From Rhodeus uyekii (lineage: Eukaryota; Chordata; Actinopteri; Cypriniformes; Acheilognathidae), in assembly GCA_037043235.1 (NCBI GenBank), contig JAWRVZ010000030.1:3491001-3555000 (forward strand): 64,000 nucleotides of DNA. The letters are read 5' to 3'. Position numbers and translations under genes: made by a program. Below the pieces are notes generated by a model. It made no database searches. It saw only the letters and a program-made list of their open reading frames with translations, and was not told the DNA's origin. Below, piece by piece: positions 54,850 to 64,000 of this stretch (positions are counted from its first letter, which is position 1; each line of letters begins with the position of its first letter).

Positions 54850-56620
54850 GTCCCATCTTTGTTTCGTCAGTGGAAGCGTTCAGCCTCCTCACGTGAAGAT
54901 TGACTCAGGTAAAGACCTGGGACTCTACCTGCACGACTCCACCGAGCAAGGGCACTGTCAAGGCTCTTAGGTTTCTTCTGCATCCCTTTTATTTTTGCAC
55001 TTTTTCCCTACTCTTCTTCCTCATTTTAAACATGTGCTTTTAGTACATCCCAGGTGTCTCTCAGCAACGCTCTGCCATCACACGCAAAATGCAGCGCAAT
55101 ATTGATAATTTGCTTGCTATTCGTTCCTTTTCTAATGCTCCCCTCTCCATTTTTGTGTGCCTCTGGAATTGTCAGTCAGCAATCAACAATTCTAACTTTG
55201 TTCCAGCCTTTGCAGCTAATTCTACTCACAATATCTTGGGCTTGACTGACACATCAATTCGTCCAGAGGACTCTGCAAACCCCATTGCTATCTCTAACAA
55301 GTTCTCTTTCTCTCACATCCCTCGTCAGTCTGGGATGGATGAGGGCACAGGTCTTCTCAATTCTGACAATTGAAAACACTCAGCTCACTCTTTTCTATGC
55401 AAGTTCAATTGATTTGAAAGTCATTCTATTACCATTTCAACTTTAAGGCCTTACTTTATGGCCCTCCAGGTCAGCTGAGTACTTTTGTTGGACATGAGCT
55501 GCTGTCCTCATTCCCTGAGGATGGCACTCAACTTCGATCTTAAACAAGCTATTTTCATCCAGGTATGATCTTTCCTCACAGAATAATCAGTTGGAATTCA
55601 ACCAATCTGATTTCAAGAAGGGCCATTCAACCAAGACTGCATTACTGTCAGTTACAGATGCCATAAGGATTGGAAAAGCTTATTCCAAATCATCAGTTCT
55701 CATTCTCCTGGATCTATCTACTGCCTTTGACACTGTAAATCATCAGATCCTTCTGTCAATCAACCTTAACCTGGTAAAGACAGAGCTTCTTGTTTTCATT
55801 GCCAATCCATATCTGCAGCATGACATCACCATTCAGGTTGGTTCATCAACGATTACCCCATCAAGGTCGGCCAGAAATCTTGTAGTAATCTTTGAGGATC
55901 AACTGACCTTCAAAGGCCACATCACAAAGATAGCTTGGTCATGCAGGTTTGCACTGTACAATATCAGCAGGATCAGGAGGAACTGAGCAAGCAACACAAC
56001 TTCTCGTACATGCCATGATCATTTCCAGGCTTGATTATTGTAATGATCAAGTGCAATCAATCTCATACAACTGATTTTACATTACATCTGGTTTTCAAAG
56101 AGCCCAAAAGGGACTATGTCACATCTCTCTTTATCTCTCTGCTCTGGCTACCACTTGCTGCTTGCAACAAATTTTAAGCATTGACGCTTGCTTACATTGA
56201 CACATGCACAAATCTAGCACAGGCTCAGCACCCTCCAACTTCCACTTATTACTACAAGTCTACACACCTACCAGACACCTACAATCGGTTAATGAGCGAT
56301 GACTTATAGTACCATCACAGAGAGGCACAACATCACTCTCCAGAACATTTTAGTTTACTGTTCCTTGCTGGTGGAACAAATCTCCCTGTTCAAAAGACAG
56401 CTGAAAACTCATCTCTTCCATGAGCTCTCAACATAATATTTTTAGTCCTTTAGTTCCTCCTTTTTCTGGCTTATACTACCCCAAGCATTGTCCGAGACAT
56501 TGTATTTTGAGCACTTCTTGTGTACTTTAGCCTCTTCATGATGAATCGCTTTCTGTATTCATTAGTTGTGAGTCCTTTTGGATAAAAGCATCTGCTAAAT
56601 TAATAAATGAAATGTAAACC
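54850..56620 (+). mobile_element. L2-like LINE, internally deleted
   Basis: Endonuclease N-terminal part at about 55089-55373 (LWNCQSAINNSNFVPAFAAN, LGLTDTSIRPEDSANP, GTGLLNSDN), then the endonuclease end (LLSSFPEDGTQL, about 55500-55535), directly joined to reverse-transcriptase codons at 55591. The 3' end has TTTTGGATAAAAGCATCTGC at about 56575-56594, the tail that tRNA-headed SINEs of this window share. Confidence 0.8.
55591..55986 (+). pseudogene. L2-like LINE reverse transcriptase relic
   Basis: 131 codons: NQSDFKKGHSTKTALLSVTDAI, then SSVLILLDLSTAFDTVNHQILL (RT motif with the first catalytic Asp), then an abrupt jump to NLNLVKTELLVFIANPYLQHD and LVVIFEDQLTFKGHI, which belong after the catalytic FADD motif. 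The active-site segment between them is deleted. Further conserved RT C-terminal traces continue to about 56430 in broken frames. Confidence 0.8.
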
Positions 56621-57231
56621 TATCAGAACGGAATAAGGAGATTAATACAATTGCAAGGGAAAAATATATTTATTGTTCATAGGCAGGAATAACAAAGTCC
56701 AGATGATGATGATGATGTGCAGACTAGCAGGACAGGATGACGATGGGACTCAATGGACAGATCGGTGAGTGCAGATAATCCCAATGAGTGACACGGAAAC
56801 AGGGGAAACAGAGACAACGGACAGCCAGGAGCGAAGACACACTGATGCACACAAAACAACACATAGAGTTAACAGAAGCTTGATAAAGGCAGGATGTAAT
56901 GATCAACAGGCGAAGGTAGATAGTGTGGAGTGGATGATCAGAAACCATGCCTCCTCATGAATACATGAACCGTGACAAAACCAGCCTCCTCGAGGACTGA
57001 TTGGGCATGCTTCATTCCCAAACAACCAGCTAAAAGCTTGTGTGGATCCTCGCCCATAATAAAATGAGGGCAGGCAGAAGCACACTGTTTAAATTGTTTG
57101 CATGCCATTCTCTTACTTTTTGTAGAAACAAGGTGTCTAAGAGAGGTTTTTCACATGTGCTTTCTGATGTGATCACGCAGAGGCGTTCCCACAACGTTTC
57201 AACGGGAGCTTGATTTCCCCTGAAAGGGAAC
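56621..57231. other. Non-coding stretch with a possible DIRS end relic
   Basis: Mostly unrecognised. 57180-57235 (GCGTTCCCACAACG...CCCCTGAAAGGGAAC) looks like a DIRS terminal fragment, by analogy with the TTCCCTGAAAGGGAAC motif at 15932-15949. Confidence 0.35.
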
Positions 57232-57844
57232 ACCAAGGCAGTTAAACTTCAGGAATATCAGTCTGTCCAATTAGGAAGCAAAAGTGATTCTGAATCAGTT
57301 TCACCTGCTTTGGTGCAAAAAACAGCAAGATAAACCCCAAAAAGGGAATTATTTTTTAGTTGGTGGCAATAGACAATTGTTCTCTCCTTATTCTTCCTGA
57401 CTTGTGTTTTGTTAGGGTCCTTGTCACTGTAACATTAGACAGTACCTGCAACCCAATCAGGTTTCACAGGCAGGCCTGCTCTTTCAGGATGGCACATCTA
57501 TATGTGTAGTCGCAAGGAGTTTTGGTGTGTCTCCCAAAAGCATGGAAAGATATTGGGAGACTAGCTGTTATATGATGAGAAGGACTCATGAGAGCAGCAG
57601 GACTGGTATCCATTGTGCATGGAGGAACAGGAGTAGCATTGCCAGAGCCCTACAAAATGACCTCCAGTAGGCTACTGTCATAAACAGACTTCATGAGGGT
57701 GGCGTGTGCGAGCCAATGGTTCGCTTACCTGCTGTTAGGTACCGGTATGAAATCCTCAGAGCCATCGTCAGACCTTATGCTCGTGCACTGGATTCTGGTT
57801 CCTCCTGGTACATGATAATGCCCGGACTCAGGTGGCTATGTAGG
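57232..57844 (+). mobile_element. Tc1-like transposon, 5' part, second copy
   Basis: Starts like 43010 (AGTTAAACTTCAGGAATATC, AAGCAAAAGTGATTC, CAGTTTCACC). Transposase traces include RYRYEILRAIVRPYARALDSG near 57740. It is split by an LTR at 57845 and continues at 58262. Confidence 0.65.
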
Positions 57845-58261
57845 TGTCAGGGTTCTGTCACTTCAGTTTGTGTTTCTAATGTGTTGGTTGACAGAGCTCC
57901 AACACTGCCCCTTTGTTATGTCTTGTTATTGTGAAACCCCGCCCATCTTGTTCCCTCATTTCCCTCAATTGATCCCAGCTGTTTCTGCTCGTTACCTTTC
58001 CTCATGTGTTCCTTATTTAATCCCGGTGTGTTTGCTGTCCTGTGTCGCGTCGTTGTCTTCCAAGGTCTATGGTGATATCTGGTTGTCCACTGTGGTGCGG
58101 CCTACAGTTTCAGACAGTTTATTTGTGTTCTTCGAGTGTCTTGTTATTGTGGTTAGTTAATGTTTTACCCATCATGGGCACTTTTCTTTTGTGTATTTAT
58201 TTTGTTATAATAAATGTTCTTTCCCCACATCCCTGAGTCCTCCGTTAATTGTATCGTGACA
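57845..58261 (+). repeat. Solo LTR inside a Tc1-like copy
   Basis: 417 bp, TGTCAGGGTTCTG...TATCGTGACA, AATAAATG near 58210. Flanks GTAGG and GTGGG are a 4-of-5 target duplication within the Tc1 coding sequence. Confidence 0.75.
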
Positions 58262-58455
58262 GTGGGCAGCTTTTAGAGGATGAAGGCTTTGATGCCATTG
58301 ATTGGCCTTCATGTTCCTCAGACCTAAATCCAATTGACAATCTCTGGGACATTATATATCAGAGCATCGAAGACACCAAGTAGCATAACAGACTGTCCAG
58401 TCCAGGCATGAGGGGGACACCATCCGCCATCTCATCAGTAACATGCCATGATTTA
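58262..58455 (+). mobile_element. Tc1-like transposon, 3' part, second copy
   Basis: Transposase codons continue: EGFDAIDWPSCSSDLNPIDNLWDI, the DDE region with the final acidic residue, then a broken C-terminus (CCATCCGCCATCTCATCAG). Confidence 0.7.
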
Positions 58456-58739
58456 AATGTACTTATAAGAAAAACTTTTATTCAATTGTGCACTTAAGTG
58501 TGTTAAGAAACATGGTGATAAACTCTTTTTAAGTACACTTAAGTGGCCTTTGTTAGAGAAGACAAACTAACTAGTGTTTCCACCCGTTGTAATTGAGCCA
58601 ACAATGTCTTTCAGGAGTATCATGCTGGAGACGTGAACTTTACACTCAGTGGATTCCAAATAACAATGACACGGACACAGTATCGAATTCAAATTACATT
58701 GCCATATAACCTTGACTAAAGTTTTGAATCATTTGATTA

Positions 58740-59540
58740 GTCTACCTTTAAACCTGCTCAATGTTTTTTAATGGGATTGTATCACTTCTGAAATATGCCT
58801 GAATGGATGTCCTTTTCTTTGTTCTCAATGAGAATTTGTCCCCAACATTCTCCTGCTTGTAATCAAAGGCTGTTATTAAAAACATTTCAAGAGGGGGCCA
58901 ATAAAACAAGTTTAAATAAGCAGAATACAAATCACCTATTTAAGCTCCTGAATCTGTGCCAAATGATGAGATTTATTAGGTTGTGGGATGGTGAGTCTAA
59001 ATTTGTAGCTCCATGAATACCAACCTGAGATGAGTGGAACTGAGAGAGATAGAAAGTGGTAAAAAACAACAGAGCATTGACCAAGCAGAAAGAACAGGCT
59101 CAATTATCATAAACATCCGGCCCAGCACTTGCTTCGACTGTAAATCCCTGCAGCCGGCTCATCAACATTCGGTGGACTTGCCAGATTACCCAGGGCACTC
59201 TGTAATTTGCAGTAAAGAATAAAGACGACAGCAAAACAAAAACAAATATGAGATGATACAAATTAGGAGTGCGCCCAGTTAGTCTGTCAGCTGTAAATTT
59301 CCAGCGTGTAAAAATGCCGGTCCTACGCAAGAGCATGAGGGAATTAATGAGCTGTCCGTCTACGTTACTTTATTCCCTCGCAATGTTGGCATCTCCCGAA
59401 TGGCGGTGAATCAATCTGCCTTTATGGTAATGATGCTTCAATGCTTGAAATTATTACATTAAATGGATTGCATTCGTTTGAAGTGTGTGAAGGCATGCGG
59501 CATGTTTGTCCACGTGTCCCATTCTCCTCACAGGACCAGG
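58740..59540. other. Candidate conserved non-coding stretch
   Basis: About 800 bp of non-repetitive, evenly composed sequence with factor-like words (GGGAATTAATGAGCTG, GGCCAATAAAACAAG, GGTGAATCAATCTGCC, GGTAATGATGCTTC) between repeat-laden segments. No coding frame is convincing. Confidence 0.3.
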
Positions 59541-60261
59541 TGGGGACAGATGCTGAAGGTTTTGCATGACTTTACTTTTCTTCACACCACATCTGTTTAT
59601 GACTAGATGCCTTCACACCACTCTCATACTTGAATATCTCCATTGATTATACACAGACCATTAAACAAATATATCTGATATTAATGCTAGAATGTTATTT
59701 GGACTATTTTATCACTTGACTAAATTTATGTCTCCAGATCTTCAAGATGCCATTATATTAATCAGTATTTTTTTACAAGGTGAGATAAATGTACTTTTAA
59801 GCAGAAGAATCTCTCATGCAGATTAAAGATGTGCAAAAACTATTACTATTACTTACTATTACTATTTTTGTTGGTAATTGAAATAAAATTGAAAAATGTA
59901 CACCTGGAATAAGTCAATTTACTAAAAGTCGAAATTACTAAAACTAAAACTGAAATAAATGAATTAAAGCTAAAAAGTTCACCACAAAATGACTAAAACT
60001 TAAGCTAAAATGAAAATACTTTTTATATTTTCAGTTATTTATAACATTAAAATATGTATAGGAACTTTAATTATCATGTGTTTGTGCGTGGTCCTGGTAA
60101 TGGGGACAAAATATCACCACAAAGATGGCAATATCCAAAATCCAAAATCCATTTTTGGTCCCCGTGAGGAAAACAACTTATGAATCAAGTAATGTTTTTA
60201 CTTTACTGGATGGTTTAGTGGATAGACTATACAGTTTGTACAAGTCAAGCGACCTTTATTT
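59541..60261. other. Non-coding stretch, no feature seen
   Basis: AT-rich; nothing recognised. Confidence 0.35.
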
Positions 60262-60335
60262 TTAAAGCGCTTTATTAAATATAGATTTTTTCAAAACAGT
60301 TTTACAGTGATAAAAGGACAATGATTCAATGAAGC
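60262..60335 (-). mobile_element. Retroposon 3' end fragment (antisense)
   Basis: CAAGCGACCTTTATTTTTAAAGCGCTTTATT then TTTTACAGTGATAAAAGG: the reverse complement of a common cyprinid retroposon tail (sites given in part). Possibly continued at 61130-61330 beyond an insertion. Confidence 0.4.
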
Positions 60336-60920
60336 TGTCACGATCCTGGTGGTGTGCTTTTTGTTTTGTATGAACTTTTATGTTTAAGTGTATTTTCTGT
60401 TCCCATTTGTTTCTGTTTCTTGTTTTCTTCCTGTTTCACTTGCTGTCTTGCCTGCCTTGTTCATTATCATAGTTACCCATGAGTTCCTGATTATTCTAGG
60501 CGCGTCTTGTTTGCCTGCCCAGTATTTCATGTTTTCCATTTTAAGGTATTGTCCAGGATGTTGCTCTGATTGACTTTTTTTGCTGCCACAGACTCAATAA
60601 CCACTACCAATACATGCCGTGATTGTTCTTAGGGTCAGTGAGTGAGCCACAGATGCTGTTTTTAACCTCTCTTTGTTAGTTTTAGTTCTGCCCAAGCTGC
60701 AGTGGTGGTCTTCAGTCCTGTCAGCTCCACCTGCTATGCTGGCTCCATCTTAGCCACCTGCTGTGCCTGCACCACCCCTGGCCCCAGGCCTATTTCTTCA
60801 AGGCCTGGCCCACCTTCCCTTATCCGCCTCCACTCCACCTCCCTCCTGGACTTGTGGCTGTTTTTTTGTTGTTGCTTTAGGTGGGAAGTGATGGGTTTGT
60901 CATAATCCTGGTGATTTGCA
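60336..60920 (+). repeat. LTR-type repeat fragment
   Basis: TGTCACGATCCTGGTG at 60336 recurs as TGTCATAATCCTGGTG at about 60898, as if two LTR starts flank a 560-bp unit containing a proline-coding C-rich stretch (60690-60850). Boundaries uncertain. Confidence 0.35.
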
Positions 60921-62284
60921 TCTGTAATGCTGGGTGAAGTGAAAACGAAGGGTAAGGAACATTCCTAGTGGTTCAGAAGCAATGAACTTTGACCCCAGAA
61001 GAGCGGTTATGATGCTCTTTCACCAGTCTAGAAGGGCAGTGATGCCTTGTTACCAGTCTCTTTGCTAGGTGGAGCAAGAAGTTGAGAGTTTGTTTTGACT
61101 TCATCCAGCATTACAGATGCAAAAAGTTCATTTCAGCTGTATAGCACATCTGAAAGAAGTGTCATTGTTCAGTTGAAGTCAGTTCAGTGTTGATTCAGTT
61201 ACCATAGTATCCTGATTCAGTGTCCATTGTAAAGATACTCAAGTATTAAATTAGTTCATTTAATCTATAAAGGAGTTCTGCTGAAAGTGTTGTCATTCAG
61301 TTCTCATCCAATAGTATCAATCAGTCAAATCAATAATGTTGAATATTAAGTATAAAAATCATTATGGCTATGTAATGGCCTCATAAAACATGACAACAAC
61401 ATTTGGTAAACTATAGTTTTTTGTTACGGCTAGCTTAGCCTTCGCCAAATGTTTGGAAGTTTCACCAGCACAACAACTTGTCATTAATCTTTAAAAAATA
61501 ATAATAAATAATTTAAATAATTTTGTGATCAACTTTTGAAATATTATAATATTTTATAATAATTTAAGTCTGATTAATTTTCCAATCGTTTGTCATAAAT
61601 CAACATCTCAGGAAGATTTTGTGGGGTTTCTAATCTAAATGTGACTTTCTGTTCAAAAATAGGACATTAATTCCGTGCATGTCCACTGTGGAGGACACCA
61701 GGACGTAAATAATGTTAGTCAGCCATTTTGGGAGACAGAGCAAGTGAATAGGCAAATAAATTCTATACCAAGATTGATATGAAATATTATTATGAAAAAA
61801 TATGAACAAGGGCTTGTTAGGGATTGCCTTACTAAATGAACCCACCTTTAAATGACTGTTAGATGAATGACGTCAATGCAGATAAATTCCATACAAGCTA
61901 TTCTCGAATGGTGAAAGAAGAGATCATTCATATCATTTTTCTTTATAAACTATGATCAACAGAATAAAAAAATAATAATATTACTAATCCTAAAGTAATT
62001 ACTTACTAAAGTAATGAACAACAGTAATAATATCAAATATTTATTAATATTAGTAACAAGTTAACTTTTACATTCATAAAATGCATTTAATCTTTTTTCC
62101 GTAGATTTTCCATAGATTTCCTCTTTTGGCCCAAGTTTGAAAACCCCTAAACCAGTGTACCATAGTGACTAACTTTTAGCAAATGATTCTCAGAGAATAT
62201 TGACTTTAAAGATCAAGTAAATAGATTGAGTGCTTTGTACATCTGTGGCAGCTTCTTTTTCATATAGCCAGAAAGTAACTATTT
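60921..62284. other. Non-coding stretch
   Basis: 61130-61330 has repeated TCAGTT-type words typical of the same cyprinid retroposon as 60262-60335; otherwise AT-rich with nothing recognised. Confidence 0.35.

Positions 62285-62373
<89 letters not shown>
62285..62373. repeat. (TA)n microsatellite
   Basis: About 44 TA units. Confidence 0.95.
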
Positions 62374-62378
<5 letters not shown>

Positions 62379-62440
62379 TCATTGCATGATTTATGTGACA
62401 AATAAGGAAAAAGCGAGCAGAAATGCTTTTTGCCAGTGTA

Positions 62441-62719
62441 TCAGGTCTCCAGTGCTCCCAGTAGGGCTGTAAAGGCAACTGCACATGCGTTTTCTCGAGT
62501 CAGCACCTGTGCGGCCAAGTGGAGCATCTCTCCAGAGGGTCCAGCCACATGAGTGTCATGCGTGACATCCACCTGCATGTGTGTAAGCAATCCTTCTGAT
62601 TTTAGAGAGCAGGACAGGAACCAGGTTTTCTCCCTGGCACAGCATTGTGTTTGTTGACTGTCCAAATGCTTCTCCAATGTTAGATGTCTTGTTCCACTAA
62701 TGGAGGACAAAGTCAACAT
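62441..62719 (-). other. Possible host coding exon(s), minus strand
   Basis: Open for 92 codons with protein-like composition, including THMQVDVTHDTHVAGPSGEM and LHLAAQVLTRENACAVAF. An acceptor-like ACACACATGCAG precedes GTGGATGTC, and GCACAG-GTGCTG could be a donor. I do not recognise the protein and see no flanking exon, so this remains a candidate. Confidence 0.3.
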
Positions 62720-64000
62720 TCAAGGTTCACTGGCTGACTTTCTAAGAAAAGCTACTGGTCTCTCTATTGGTTCTTTGGAGATTTCAGCATATTGAAAAAT
62801 TGATTGCCTTAGCATAAAGCTTTTGTTACAGATGGAATATTTGTTTTTAAAAAAGCCAAGTAAAATCATTCAAATTATTGAACAGATAATTTACATGCAT
62901 TTGCTGAAGGCAAAAGTAATATCTGTTATCAGATAACATATCAGATAATGAACAGATAACCTGCTGATAACAGGTTAGTTATAGACAGTTTAGTATTTAT
63001 GTAGCTTAGTTGAGTTTTGTCCAGTTAGGTCCTAGAAAGAAATATTGCACCTCAAATCCATAAGATTGAACTAAACCCATGTTGTTTTCTCCTCTAAATG
63101 TAATACATTTATGTTTTGTCCTACTGCTTACCGTATGGGGCAACCAAAGAAACACACTGTCAGAAAGTGAATTTCCCTCTTTTGTTGAGAGCAAATAATC
63201 CAGTCCTTAGGACCAGGAGAGGTCTCTGGAGAGAACCATCTCTCAACTGCATGCTTCTCCTAGAGACATAGCAAAGAGACTAGTGAGAGAGCATCATAAC
63301 AGGGCATAACCGGCCTTCTGAGGCCAAAGAACATTGCTGCCGAACCGCAAGGTAATTTCTTAGGCAATTAAGGTAAAGGCAAGGTAATTGAGTAATTTTG
63401 TTACTCAAAATGGATCTCCTAGGGAAATAGACATCAGACCAATGATTATAACCTACAGTGTGAACTGGAGGGTATACTGAGGGAACAGAGCAGTCTCGTA
63501 TTCCTCTCCACAAAGTAACTCCTGTCGGCTGATGGCTGCCCATTCAGTTCCAGAGAATGACAGCGAGTTGGTCACTAGCTGCAATAAAATCCACGTTTAT
63601 TCTCTGTCCCAAAGCTCTTCACAAACTGTTTTAGGAAATGTGTTTACACTGTGTTCATATTATCATCTCTAGATACAGTTTGTAGGGGTGTCAATAAAGA
63701 AGTGAGAATTTCGTTCTGCTTGCTGTACTATCCATTCATTTTGGTAAATTTGTTTCCAGTATGAATGTGGATGGCTGAAGCAGTATTGTCAACCATTCTT
63801 GTCTCATCTACCCTGCTGACATGAGACCACAGAGGGAGAACATAGCTTGCCCTCTGCTCTCTGACACCGGCATGGGAACAGTGAATAGTATGGGACGCAA
63901 GTTGCAGTATTGCCAAGTGTCCACACTCATCACTTTTTAACTGTTATAAAAGGAGCATTCTGCTACTACTTATAAATTTAAAGCATTGGGAGATAATTGT
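62720..64000. other. Unclassified non-coding stretch
   Basis: 63180-63620 is less AT-rich and on the minus strand carries open frames of up to 87 codons; it may be an old LTR-type repeat, but no termini or domain could be identified. The rest shows nothing. Confidence 0.3.

Overview
The window is vertebrate nuclear DNA, almost certainly from a ray-finned fish and probably a cypriniform (carp/zebrafish group). The evidence is the repeat content: a 5S-rRNA-derived SINE of the SINE3 type, tRNA-headed SINEs sharing a 3' tail with an L2-like LINE, DIRS and Ngaro-type tyrosine-recombinase (YR) retroelements, many short solo LTRs with TGTCAC-type ends, Tc1- and pogo-like transposons, and hAT- and Harbinger-like MITEs. 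No intact host protein gene could be recognised; the window reads as an intergenic or intronic transposon-rich desert with a few stretches that resemble conserved non-coding DNA.

Layout. 1-5637: partial LTR, SINE3 inside a GGAGGCC-rich repeat, decayed L2-like LINE. 5638-8014: a very young LTR-flanked non-autonomous element (307-bp LTRs that look identical, 5-bp target duplication GGTAG) with one minus-strand ORF for a proline-rich tandem-repeat protein. 9031-9268: long (CA)n. 10010-10484: foldback MITE. 11326-16254: structurally complete DIRS retroelement (gag, RT/RNase H, YR, inverted termini, internal complementary region), with frameshifts in RT/RNase H and a deletion in YR. 17845-28626: the most unusual object, a 10.8-kb Ngaro/PAT-like element with split direct repeats in the order A1-internal-B1-A2-B2, broken YR pieces, a 2,826-bp near-identical tandem duplication with a (TTAGGG)2 junction, a twin-hairpin minisatellite and a 54-bp GC-rich minisatellite. 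30195-32440: decayed second DIRS. 34064-42629: pogo/Tigger-like elements, one keeping a transposase tail. 42960-44905 and 57232-58455: two Tc1-like copies each split by an LTR insertion at almost the same site. 45220-54069: solo LTRs, MITEs, a SINE. 54150-54720: antisense DIRS gag relic. 54850-56620: L2-like LINE. 58740-64000: mostly non-coding, with one possible host exon on the minus strand.

How the parts work together. The DIRS copy would use gag, RT/RNase H and YR with the internal complementary region to make a circular DNA that YR integrates at a 3-base match (GTT here). The Ngaro-like copy shows the same logic with split direct repeats and a 2-base match (AT), but its enzymes are missing or broken, so it must have been moved by an active relative. 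The LTR element at 5638-8014 has no enzymes and likewise depends on a partner. Family assignments rest on motifs and architecture read by eye; no database search was possible.
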